Assembly (NCBI GenBank): GCA_964059195.1
Contig: CAXKWD010000001.1
Coordinates: 215,830,484 to 215,894,483, forward strand
Source of the DNA: Ectobius pallidus
Taxonomy: Eukaryota; Arthropoda; Insecta; Blattodea; Ectobiidae
Direction: 5' to 3'
Length of the DNA: 64,000 nt
Shown in pieces: positions 52,186 to 62,217 of this stretch (positions within the stretch are counted from its first letter, which is position 1; every line of letters starts with the position of its first letter). Made by a program: the position numbers and the translations under genes. The notes beneath the pieces are model-generated. The model was given only the letters and a program-made list of their open reading frames with translations. It made no database searches and was not told the origin of the DNA.

Positions 52186-52510
52186 AATGGTCAAACGATT
52201 CTGTCCAAAATCAATAGGGCCCTTCCTGTGGAAGTTATAAGTAAGTATACTGAATTTCATAAAAAAATATGATTACGGGTATCAGAGTTATCGTGCGTAT
52301 AGACACACAGACAGACAGACATACATTTTTTCCGTTCACCAAGTAATCTTAGAAAGAACCATACTGGCACTAAATAATGGAAAATAACTCGATAGATAAT
52401 TTAAAATTCATTGAATAGGGTACAGGAAATAAACTACGGGCCTTGTCATTGCGTTAACTGTTTTCTTTGCAGTCCGGCACACATTTATAATTTGCGATGT
52501 TTAGAAGTTG
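52186..52510. repeat. repeat A (minus) followed by repeat E
   Basis: The decayed A unit 52186-52373 ends at TACTGGCACTAAATAATGG. E follows at once (AAAATAACTCGATAG ... TTAACTGTTTTCTTTGCAG|TCCGGCACAC). The same A-E order occurs at 12600. Confidence 0.6.
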
Positions 52511-52714
52511 AGACTCACGCATTTAAGGTTTAATAGAAAGTCGATAACGGGGTGTCTTCGTGGAACCCTTAATTGTACATAAGAAGCCAATATGTATCAC
52601 AATCTAAATTAATACGAATCTAACTTATTTTACGCATTCAGGCTTAAAAATGTATTTACAGAATGAAAACCATTTTTGCATATAACCTAATTATGACATT
52701 AACTTAGTCGCTTA

Positions 52715-53172
52715 CTCTTCGGGAACAACATAATCTGAGACTATTCGAAAACAGGGTGCTTAGGAAAATATTTGGGCCTAAGAGAGATGAACATGGGGAC
52801 TGGAGAAAACTTCATAACGACGAGCTTCATAACCTGTACTCGTCACTGGATATAAGTAAGGGTAATTAAATCACGGAGGATGAAATGGGCTGAACATGTT
52901 GCGCGCATGGGGGAGGAAAGACATATCTAAAAAATATTTATTGGGAGACCCGAAAGGAAAATTCCACTTGGAAGACCTATACGTAGGTGGGAGGACAATA
53001 TTAGGATAGATTCGACAAAAGTAGGATTTGCGAGGGATGGTTGGATGGAGTTAGCACAGAATAGGGTTGAATGGCGGGCTCAGGCAAGCGGCAATGAACC
53101 TCCGGGTTCCATAAAATAAAATAAAAATTCCTTTAGCTTGCTTAGGAATTGTCTATTGCCACTGAGTAAGTA
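52715..53172 (+). pseudogene. RTE-like LINE tail, copy 5
   Basis: TLREQHNLRLFENRVLRKIF, GPKRDEHGDWRKLHNDELHN, LYSSLDI, then a shift and ...IKSRRMKWAEHVARMGEERH, a stop, GRPERKIPLGRPIRRWEDNI, and the family 3' UTR ending CTATTGCCACTGAGTAAGTA. One of the longest tails here, carrying at least one frameshift and one stop. Confidence 0.82.
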
Positions 53173-53685
53173 ACTATGATAATAACATAAGGAAATCCAT
53201 ATGAAGTTGCACTTTTTGGGCCACTGGGATACTGACTACAACAATGTGCACTCCCACTTTATGATGTCCTTCAACAGAACAATGGAAAACGTTAGCAGCG
53301 GCTAGGAGGAAGGCCACGTGCTAGACGACTTCCGTGTTGTCAACTGCACCAGCCTCAGATAGCTGAGATATTTGTTCCTAAGAGAGAATTGCACCTTTGA
53401 CGTGGGCTTAATCACCATAAAATGGTCTCGATACTTCAGTAAATTAATATTTTCTCCTACTTCGCAAGCAGAAAGAGAGAAAGAGTGGGACAGCAGAGAG
53501 ATGGAGGAAAAGAGAGGAAAAGAAAGAGTGGAGCATAAAATACGAAAATAAAAATGAAAATTGGGGAAAAAAAAAACATGGTGGAAAAGAGGGAGAGAGA
53601 TGGAAAGAGAAGAAAACGCTTCATTTATAGCTGGTTCTTTCCATTGTGTTATTACTCAACATTTGTTCTCATGGGCCATTTTTTT
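53173..53685. other. no recognisable gene; purine-rich stretch
   Basis: 53465-53620 is rich in GAGA/AAAGAGAG on the plus strand. The 86-88-codon frames there are low complexity and run into SINE-1. Confidence 0.5.
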
Positions 53686-53687
53686 GC

Positions 53688-53958
53688 CGTGGCGCCTATC
53701 ACCCGACCGCTGCGTCATCTACCATATGCAGATGGCAACATGGCCAGCATGCCGACAACCACGGCCGTTAATGGTGGTTTCAATGACCAGAGCCGCTACT
53801 TCTCTATCAAGTAGCTCCTCAATTTAAATCACGAGGTTGAGTGCACCCCGTTCCAGACCTCCCTACCTCAGAAAAATCCGAGGAGGTACCGTGGATCGAA
53901 CCCAGGCCGACGGATCTGTAGTCAGCGACGCTCACTACAAGACCACGCCGGCAGTCCA
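53688..53958 (-). repeat. SINE-1, full copy
   Basis: The minus strand runs from GGACTGCCGGCGTGGTCTTG to the GGCGCC end. B-box GGTTCGATCCA (plus TGGATCGAACCC). Flanks TCATGGGCCATT and CCATGGTCCATT match at 10 of 12. Confidence 0.8.
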
Positions 53959-54659
53959 TGGTCCATTAAAATGCACTAAATGTGTTAGTCAATAAGAAAA
54001 ATAATTAATTTATTATGTAATTTCCAGACCAAACAAAGGCAAGGTAGAACGGTTCAGTGCATCTTAAAATATCCATGTGAAATTTCTTATTAATACTGTT
54101 CAGGAGAATTTGAACCCACGACCTTCTAACCAGGGTCCTCGATGTCACCACTTCGGCTGATTTAATGGATATCCTTCACTAATTAGGAAATAAAATTATA
54201 TTTGTTGCGTACTGAACTAAGTCAGACGGTTAAAAAAGCAAAAATCGTTGACATTTCTTCTAGCTGGAATTTACATACAATGATCATGCTGTTGAATTTA
54301 ATAGCTGCACTTTAAATATTAAGATTATAACGCTTATATTAGAACCCCAGGGCAGAGGAACTTGAGGGTGTTGAACTGCGTTTAATGAGGGAGTTTACAT
54401 TCACTAAGCAACACGTGCTGCTGTCCTACTCACGCGTTCAAGTCTCCGCGACAAACAGCTCACTCAATGCAGATACAAGTGGATACTCCAAGCCAGTCAA
54501 CTTGCTCATCGTATTAGAAGATATTTCAAGGAATCACGCACTTTTTTCATATAAAAATGCAGATCCTTGAACAACAAACAACAAATGATCACTAATCACC
54601 AAATAAACTATTTTAAAATTGCTTTAAAATCTGGAAATAAAGTTTATAGGTACATTTCG
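53959..54659. other. no gene; one tRNA-like head (minus) near 54108-54180
   Basis: The minus strand has GTGGTGACATCGAGGACCCT and AAGGTCGTGGGTTCAAATTC, resembling a decayed tRNA-derived SINE head. The 61-codon frame at 54385-54570 has no motif. Confidence 0.42.
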
Positions 54660-55385
54660 AAAAAAAAATCTACCTATTGCAATCGATACCATGTCATGAC
54701 TTTCGAAAAATTATTTCATATCTTTACGTTTCATGCCTGCCTGAAGTACGAAACCACCGTCCGTTAAAAAAAAAAAAATATATATATATATATAGGCCTA
54801 TATATAAAATTGTGATATATATATATACACACACACACACACATCTTTACACGCTAGCGACCGTAATTTTGAAGATATTTGAACCAAATTTTATTATATG
54901 TCTAGGCCCAATAGTTCGGACAAGTTCGTTAATGAGCAAAATTGGCCCAAGGCGGGGGTCGGGGAGGGGGTTGAAATTTAGAAAAAATTATATCTCGGTC
55001 CCTGTGAAGTATAGAGGGAAACTTTGTTTAAATAAATTAGAGTACTCCCTATGGAGTTCACAGTGACACCAACGATTCGGGGGTTTTGGGGTTACGAGTG
55101 GGGGTGGGGGTGATGGGAATTCGAAATTTTTGAAACCACGTCTTGTGGGGTATCGTTGAAAAGCTCTTGATGAGTACTCTACAAATCAATAACTAGTTTC
55201 TCGATAGCTCTCGTATAAGGCGAGATTTGAATGTTTGAAAAAAGTGCTCTTTCCTCTTTTTTGCAGTTATTATTGCGGGTTTGTCATGCTAAGGCTAAAG
55301 AAGAAGAGTGCTGCGCAGCTACAATAAATTAAACCTAAAGCACTTTGAAATCTACCTCAGCCTGTAGGCCTGCCTAAAGGGTTTT
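54660..55385 (-). repeat. repeat C, copy 3
   Basis: Minus orientation, from CCTTTAGGCAGGCCTACAGG (plus end 55385) to the AATCTACCTATTGCAATCG end. Contains (TA)n and (CA)n at 54780-54843. The 129-codon plus frame inside is not conserved with the other copies. Confidence 0.65.
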
Positions 55386-55604
55386 TTTTTTGTATAATAA
55401 ATGTTTAAATATACAATAGTTAACTTCACTTTGGACCACAAGCCGTAGTTTACTAAGGATTCTCTCACGCAAATTTGTAAATATTAAATGTAAATTAAAT
55501 GTGGCTATACTGATGGAATGACAATTCTTTCTCACTGGCCGTGTGTAGGCTAAGGTGGAAAGGTAGAGTCAGACTGAAAAATTCAATGCCATAGCCGGGA
55601 TTTG

Positions 55605-56366
55605 AACCAGGATTTTTATTGTCCCCGATACTTCTAGGGTTAAACTATCAATATATTATAGCTGGTGCCCGTGGCTTCGCCCGCCATTATTAATTGACTC
55701 CAGGATTTTTAAGAAATTTACACTGGCAGTTTATTAAAAATGTTTGTGGTTCAGAGCTATGAAAATTGTAAGTAAAAATAAAATAATAATATTTGTTCAT
55801 TCTATTCATTTCACTTAGGCCATATATAATTTTAAAAAACTGTTTTCCTAATTTTGTACTCTTCGTGAAAGTTTGGAATGCGAGAGACGAACATCGCCGA
55901 GTATACCCGATGCCTCACGAAGTGAGGGAGTGAGGTCGCTATCATAGGCGTAGCGAGGGGGGGTTTTGGGGGTTTGAACCCCCCCCCCCATTGATTAAAA
56001 AAAGGAAAATTGTATAATTTTTTTTAAGTCTGCCCATAAATTGCTTAATACAAGTATAAAGCGTGGGAAGCTTAAAACTCGTTATTTTGCGTCTTAATTT
56101 TTAAAATTTTCCGGAGAAGGACCCCCGGAAGCTTAAAACTTGTTATTTTGCATCTCAATTTTTAAAATTTTCCGTGGGAGAACCCCCGGAAGCTTAAAAC
56201 TCGTTATTTTGCATCTTAATTTGTAAAATTTTCCGGGGGAGGGCCCCCGGACCCCCCTCTCCTTCCATACTCGCCAGACCCCGCGGATGTTATAACCCCA
56301 CCCATATGGTCGGCCTGGCTACGCCTATGGTCGCTATTTAGGGCCGTTGGATTCTATAAGAGTAGA
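55605..56366 (-). mobile_element. Helitron-like family 2, split by a hAT MITE
   Basis: The minus-strand start A|TCTACTCTTATAGAATCC is at 56366. The internal hairpin GGCGGGCGAAGCCACGGGCA is near 55668-55688, and the copy is truncated at about 55605. The hAT MITE at 55943-56329 interrupts the GTCGCTAT site. Confidence 0.72.
55943..56329. mobile_element. hAT MITE, 387 bp, perfect TIR and 8-bp duplication
   Basis: Ends CATAGGCGTAGC and GCTACGCCTATG are perfect inverted repeats. Flanks GTCGCTAT at 55935-55942 and 56330-56337 are identical. The inner part holds three tandem units of about 61 bases, each with GGAAGCTTAAAACT(C/T)GTTA and TTTTTAAAATTTTCCG. G- and C-runs near the ends. No coding. Confidence 0.92.
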
Positions 56367-56863
56367 TGATGTGGTTTATATGCTAGATACCTTGTGTTGC
56401 ATTCATTTATGAACGTGATGCTTTAATTCTGGACATGAGTACACTTGGTAAAGTGAGCGCTATATTGTGAGAATTTCGTGATTAATAACGAATTTTCAAG
56501 CTTCCACTAGGCGGCTATTGGGTTCGGCGCATAAATGTTTCCACTTGCAAGCTGAAGTCGCAGCATTCCACGCTCCATATAAGTTGCAAGGTTCATCGTG
56601 GGTTAATGCTGGTCGTGTTCTTCAAGGCCGCAGTTCGATCTCCGGCGAACACGCCTACGTCCCAGAGCATTGCCACATCAGCTAAGTTCTCTGAACCTTT
56701 CCTCAAGCTTATCATGCGAAGCATCCTAACAAGTATACTTAGTTAGCATCGGAACAACTTTGGGCCCGACTTAACAGACTGAATAGTACTTAACAGACTC
56801 AGAAGTACTTAACAGACTGAGTAGTAGTACTGATGTGCAAAAATAATTATGCAAGTCTTTTTT
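56367..56863. other. no gene; 19-bp x3 tandem repeat at 56771-56827
   Basis: TTAACAGACTGAATAGTAC is repeated three times with small changes. The rest, including a GC-richer part at 56500-56700, is single-copy here. Confidence 0.55.
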
Positions 56864-57258
56864 TTAATCTATCTATCTATCTGTACCCTATGATCCCCAG
56901 GGGGGGGGCGAAGGGGCCTCCAATGGAGGTTTCATTACCTATACTAATTTTGATATGCTTATTTTCCGAGAGAGGGTAGAGGGACAGGTGGTAAGCCCAT
57001 CGCCTCGCAACCCCCCTCTGGAAACTAAGTATTTCTTGGACGTGAAAGGGCCGAGAAATTTTGTCCAGAAGCTCTAATTTAGGCTTGGAGTTCTTTTACG
57101 TGCCGTAAATCTACGACACGGGACCCCCAGCTTAAAGTCCCTCCCGGAGGACCCCGTGCCCAGGATTTTTACGTCTTGAAAAATCCATCGACCGCGGCCG
57201 GGTTTGATCCCGCGCCCTGCGGATCTAGAGGCGGGCACGCTACCTCTAGACTACCTCT
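56864..57258 (-). repeat. tRNA-derived SINE-2, full copy
   Basis: The minus strand is TAGAGGTAGCGTGCCCGCCT (A box), GCGGGATCAAACCCGGCCGC (B box), a body as at 62392, and an (AGAT)n-like tail, seen on plus as ATCTATCTATCTATCTG. Confidence 0.85.
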
Positions 57259-57451
57259 AGACGTTGGAGTACGACTTATTCTATCCTTCTTAGTTTCAAC
57301 ATAGAGCAAACGGTTACATTGCATGCATACGCATTCAGTTGTCTAATCATTATTCAAAGCCATATTATTTGCAAAGCAAGACTTAAGGGATGACAGAATT
57401 ATTGGTTTAGCCATTTTGGAAGAAAAATCAATTAAAAATTTTTTAATGTAA

Positions 57452-57852
57452 AAAAATAGGGGGCTTAGGAAAATATTTGGGCCTAAGAGAGATGAAAATG
57501 GGAACTGGAGAAAACTGCATAATGAGGAGCTTCATAATCTGTACGCGTCACCGGATATAGTAAGGTTAATTAAATCACGGAGGATGAAATGGGCTGAACA
57601 TGTTGCGCGCATGGGAGAGGAAAGAAATATCTCAAAAGTATTGACTGGGAGACCCGAAGGAAAAAGACCACTTGGAAGAGATAGACCTAGGTAGGAGGAC
57701 AATTTTAGAATAGATTTAAGGGAAGTAGGATTTGCGAGGGATGATTGGATGGAGTTAGCACAGAATAGGGTTGAATAGCGGGCTCATGTAAGCGCGGCAA
57801 TGAACCTCCGGGTTCCATAAAAGTAGATAATATCCATTTAGCTTGCTGAGGG
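57452..57852 (+). pseudogene. RTE-like LINE tail, copy 6
   Basis: GLRKIFGPKRDENGNWRKLH, NEELHNLYASPDIVRLIKSR, RMKWAEHVARMGEERNISKV, LTGRPEGKRPLGRDRPR, then a shift or stop near 57690, and a final ELAQNRVE, a stop, RAHVSAAMNLRVP-like end. The best preserved copy, with few lesions. The 3' UTR is cut short. Confidence 0.85.
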
Positions 57853-57927
57853 AAAAAAATGAAATTCACCTATTTCTCATCTATGAATTTTACCGAAAGC
57901 TGTATGTTCCCCCTTAGTTGTACGATA

Positions 57928-58649
57928 CTAGGAGGTGCCCGGGCTTCGCCACGATAATTCTTTTAAAAATTAAAAATTTAAGAGTATAATAATTGTTAAA
58001 GCATTATATTTATTAACACTTGCACGCGAATCATTCATAAACTAAGCCATTAATAATTAATGAAACAGCTAAAATTCCTGCTTTAGAGTACATTCCACGA
58101 CATGAAAGCGCCCCCTGGGAAAACTATATCAGAATCGATTATGCAGTTCCAAAGAACCTGTGAACACATAATACGTATTGTTTCTCAGCTTTTTATTGAC
58201 ATGAATATGATGTGAATTTTATTTTATCAATTCAGTGTAATTTTCAGAAATTATATAATGTTTCAAGGGAAGGAATGGTTTGTTTGGATTATTATTACCA
58301 GCGATATTTCAAGAGATAAAACCATCAATATTTTACAGCTGTTGCCCCCGGCTTCGCCCGCCATTATTCATTGACTCCAGGATTTTTAAGAAAATGACAC
58401 TGGTAGATTATTAAAAATGTTTGTGGTTCAGAGCTATGAAAATTGTAAGTAAAAATAAAATTAGAATATTTGTTCATTGTGTTCATTTCACTTAGGCCTT
58501 TCTAATAAAGAAACGGGTTTCCTTCCTAATTTTGTAGTCGTCATGAAAGTTTAGACTGCGAGAGACGAACATCGCCGAGTATACCCGATGTCTCACGAAG
58601 CGGGCGAGCAAGCACGCTATTTAGGGCCGTTGAATTGTATAAGAGTAGA
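57928..58649 (-). mobile_element. Helitron-like family 2, 722 bp
   Basis: Same termini, length and sequence as 12814-13536, with only scattered differences, so the two copies are young relative to most repeats here. CTAG is at 57928-57931 in plus orientation. Confidence 0.78.
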
Positions 58650-58844
58650 TTATAAAAATCCACTGCAAAAAAATCCATAGAAACGGAGGTTGGTTCACTC
58701 TCCTCTCTGCTAGTGAATTGCATGGTTAGTGGTCCCAAATGCACTCGCAACAAAGAGGGATAGGTTTGGTGGTGGAGGTGAGTAAGAAAGACAACAGTCC
58801 ACCCTGAGACAGGGGTTTAAGAAATAATTGACCAATTAGACCTC
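58650..58844. other. no recognisable feature
   Basis: A 70-codon minus frame runs from here into the Helitron; it is not a gene. Confidence 0.5.
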
Positions 58845-59325
58845 TACTTTACTTTTTAGCACGACGTAACTAATTAATGGTACTTACGAATATTGTTGCC
58901 GTGGATCGTAATTTCACATTCCCGCATGCAATCTGGTTGCTATGAAAACAAAAGAAATCTCCGTGCGGTAAAAATTACAAAAAGCACAAGTGCCGTAAGT
59001 AAAATCATCATAATACAAGCCTTTATGGAAGACCGAAACCAAGGCCCCCCAGTTTGTGGCGACTTTAACAGGACAAATATTCGGTCCCCATAACCAACAC
59101 ACGAGAATCGCTTTCTGAACTATAATATCCATCTTCAATAGTGTATACACATAATATTTTCAGCTAATATCTCAATTGATATAAATAAATTGATATAAAT
59201 AATCAGCGTGCAAAAAATAGCATGCAATACTCGTGCCGTAAGCCCGTAAGCGCTTCGTTTTTTCAAACTCGTTCCTCGATCCGTATGCACCGCTTACGGC
59301 ACTTGTATCGCAATATATACTATTA
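58845..59325 (+). repeat. repeat G, copy 2
   Basis: Matches 31136-31583 and ends at CGCAATATATACTATTA with no foldback insertion. Its right part is an imperfect palindrome around CGTTCCTCGATCCGTATGC. Confidence 0.65.
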
Positions 59326-60014
59326 CAGGTTCGTGTTGAATTTTACTTAAATTTAATCCAATTTAATTTGAGAGCCCCGGGGTCCGCAGACCACAGGTTG
59401 GGAAACGCTCCACAGATTGACTAGTGATATGACCTCGATGTTCAAACGAGTATAAAACAAAGGTGAATTTAAAGTGAATTTAAAAATTCTTATCTTCTTT
59501 CTACCCGTATGACGTACGAATATAGAGTAATTCGAATATAAAAAAAGAACAAATTGAATCTGAACCGAAAGATCTTTTCAGAAGTGTGTCTTAAATGGAG
59601 TAGGGCATTGTTATGGTAATAGATGGCATCTGTTTCACACTGATGAGTCCTCTTTGTGTGGTTTCTATAGAAACGGCAGGCCAGACATCTCTCTGGTCTA
59701 TCAAGATCACATAATGTGTTTTTTATGGTCTACCATTCATCTACACATGTATGAAAACATCTGCCTTCTGTATTCTTTCAAATGAGCTGAATGGCTTGTC
59801 TGTTCTATTTCTATATTGCATTCGCTGCAGCCAGACCTTCGAGTGGGGCTTTGCACCTACTCTTGAAGATCTACGTTTTTAGTTTTATTTTTGTTGAAAA
59901 TCGGTGTTATATTGAAAGGATATCACATTACTTTTTTATAAGAATTTTGCACTATTTTTTTAATGGATCTAGATTATTTATGAAGGATATCCGTATAATT
60001 TTTACAATTACATT
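59326..60014. other. no gene; decayed hAT terminus at about 59370-59412
   Basis: GGGTCCGCAGACCACAGGTT, GGGAAACGCT resembles the right end of the hAT MITE at 33245. No left end. The 75-codon frame at 59791 has no motif. Confidence 0.45.
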
Positions 60015-60015
60015 A

Positions 60016-60317
60016 TAACTCAGTGGCGCTACATCCCTGAAGGGGCAAGGCCTACCGCTACGTCATCTACCATAGGGAGATGGCAGGATTGGGTGGCATG
60101 TGGTCAGCATGCCAACACCCACGGCCGTTAATGGTGGTTTCCATGACTGGAGCCGCTACTTCTGTATCAAGTTGTTCCTCAGTTTGAATCATGAGGCTGA
60201 GTGCATCCCGTCCCAGACCTCCCTACCTCAGAAAAATCCGAGGAGGCACCGGGGATCGAACCCGGGCCGACGGATCTGTAGTCAGCGACGCTAACCACAA
60301 GACCACGCGGGCGGTCA
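60016..60317 (-). repeat. SINE-1, best full-length copy
   Basis: The minus strand starts GACCGCCCGCGTGGTCTTGT, GGTTAGCGTCGCTGACTACA, CCCGGGTTCGATCCCCGGTG. The body is AAGTAGCGGCTCCAGTCATG, ACCATTAACGGCCGTGGGTG. It ends GGGATGTAGCGCCACTGAG. A useful reference for the family. Confidence 0.85.
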
Positions 60318-60630
60318 AAATTACAGTATACCATGACAATATATTTTAAGGATTTTCGGAGTTTTTCTGTTTTTAATTATTTTATGACTACGAGAATAAA
60401 TAAATTTCTTGCATGTAAATCTATCATCCCAGGTAAACCCATTAAAAATTACGAGTTTATCACACTCGAGCTTACGAGTTTCATCAGGTAAATTTGCTCG
60501 AACTTCGTTCTTGCAAATATATCGATAAACTTGTAATCTTTCGTGGGATTACCTTTAAAAACTCACAATCTCAAGTGGGACTTATTAAGACTAGCCTATT
60601 CCATTAATAAAATGTATCAGATAAATAATA
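60318..60630. other. no gene; weak inverted repeat 60427-60545
   Basis: TAAACCCATTAAAAATTACGAGTTTAT and the complement of ATAAACTTGTAATCTTTCGTGGGATTA are partially matched. Might be a decayed MITE. Confidence 0.4.
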
Positions 60631-60642
60631 ATAGTAATAGTA

Positions 60643-60684
<42 letters not shown>
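60631..60684. repeat. (AAT)n microsatellite
   Basis: About 15 units, directly before the SINE-3 head. Confidence 0.95.
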
Positions 60685-61085
60685 CCCACCGCTGTGGCTC
60701 AGGGGATGCGTTCAATCCTCTCACGCAGCGGGCCCGGGTTCGATTCCTAGTCGGGACAAGTTACCTAGGTGGGGTTTTTCCTCATCTTTGAGACAAATGG
60801 CTTTTCTGGTCCTCAGATATCATCTGGCCGTCATTATCATCTTCATCCCATCCTCGCCTTGTTTGGAGTGAGTGTGTGTGTGAATGGTGTGTCTCGTCCT
60901 ATGTGTTCGTGTTGTCTTAGAGGTGGCCCGGCATAGGGATGATCACTCATCCGGGGAGGCCCTCCATGTCCTTGTCTGGTCAAAAAGTATGTATGTGATC
61001 CAAAGATAATCCCTCTCCCGACAGGTCGCGGTCCTGTAAAGCCCGGCCGGCTTGGGTCGCTTAAATAAATACTAAATAAATAAAT
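60685..61085 (+). repeat. tRNA-derived SINE-3, full copy
   Basis: Head CCACCGCTGTGGCTCAGGGG (A box) and GGCCCGGGTTCGATTCCTAG (B box). Body AAGTTACCTAGGTGGGGTTT ... CAGATATCATCTGGCC ... GTCGCGGTCCTGTAAAGCCC, with an (AAAT)n tail. A partial copy is at 36890. Confidence 0.85.
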
Positions 61086-61138
61086 AAATAAAAAGTAATA
61101 AAAAGAGGTGAAACTACGATAAAGAAAGAAAAAGAAAG

Positions 61139-61139
<1 letters not shown>

Positions 61140-61171
<32 letters not shown>
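61140..61171. repeat. (AAT)n microsatellite
   Basis: About 10 units. Confidence 0.95.
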
Positions 61172-61173
<2 letters not shown>

Positions 61174-61418
61174 TTTCTTACTTGAGTTTTTAAAACAATT
61201 CATCACTGTGTCAGCTATCAGATCACGGCATACTATATAAGTTCAAACAGTTGAACGTGTTACCAGAAACTAATCAATGCTGCCAACAGTGGAGATAAGA
61301 AATAGTTAACTTGAATTTCCACATGATGGCATGAACGGAAAATGAATGAAGAAACACTATCGCAGAATAAAATGTTTGTCCATTCAGAGGAGTAATAGAA
61401 TTATGAAAACCCACGTAC

Positions 61419-61521
61419 CTTGAAGTGCAGCCAAATAAAATGGCTTGCCTCCACATCGATCGCAAAGCGTGGAGTAAGTTTGGATAGTAAGAAACCGCAC
61501 GAACCGGGTCACAGGGAGCAT
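61419..61521 (-). CDS. candidate first coding exon, speculative
   Basis: On the minus strand an ATG at 61521 opens MLPVTRFVRFLTIQTYST then LCDRCGGKPFYLAALQ. It reaches a strong splice-donor match CAAG|GTACGT at 61419, leaving phase 1. An in-frame TAG lies upstream, so the ATG is the natural start. The first about 18 residues are basic, hydroxylated and free of acid, like a mitochondrial targeting peptide. No downstream exon can be identified in the window, and no known family is recognised. Chance is a real alternative. Confidence 0.25.
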
Positions 61522-61629
61522 GCGAGTTGCAGTATCACTCAAATCTACACGAGCACTCTACATGGTGATTTCCAAAGTGTTTATTAGGCATCCGTCTTTT
61601 ATTCCTGCAAGTAAAACTAATGAAAACTT

Positions 61630-62040
61630 ATACACAAACATTTTCTCAAACGCATGATATGCTGGATTGTCATTTTTTTAGAAAACAGGATTCGAAGAGT
61701 AAGGATTGGTAACGAAATGTCCTATGTTGATTACATGCCACTGAGTGTACCACAGGGTTCAGTTCTTGGGCCAATTCTTTTTCTTATATATACATTAACG
61801 ATTTGCCCTCGGCCGTTAAAAGTTCAAAGAGGTTGTTCGCTGACAGTTCGAGATAACTCAAAATTATTTTCGAGAAATTAGTAGGTAGGCTTCTACGTAT
61901 AAAATGAAAATTAACGACAATAAAAGTAAATCCATAGTATTTAGGAATTCGAGAGCAGAAGTCTTATTAACCTACATTTTAAACGAAGAAGCTATAAGTT
62001 ACCACAGGGAGATAGCTGTAGGCCTAAGTATAGTATTAAC
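61630..62040 (+). pseudogene. CR1/Jockey-like LINE reverse transcriptase core fragment
   Basis: LENRIRRVRIGNEMSYVDY then [19 protein letters not shown], a one-base shift at about 61785, NDLPSAVKSSKRLFADSS, a stop, and [53 protein letters not shown] and FAD.S are reverse transcriptase motifs; the D-D catalytic pair is changed (FADSS instead of FADDT). May belong to the same group as the LINE at 22378-23636. Confidence 0.82.
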
Positions 62041-62217
62041 TGGCTATTTTGGCAGATAAGTTGAATGGATTTAGACTCTATAAATGTAGTTTGTCTATAT
62101 CTTTAAGTAGTATTCTAGTATACTTATCTACTAGCTTATGATGGGACCAACAGGTAAATTCAATACTGGGAAGGCCTGGAGGGCATTACATTTTGTCATG
62201 AGTATCCTCTAAAAAGT

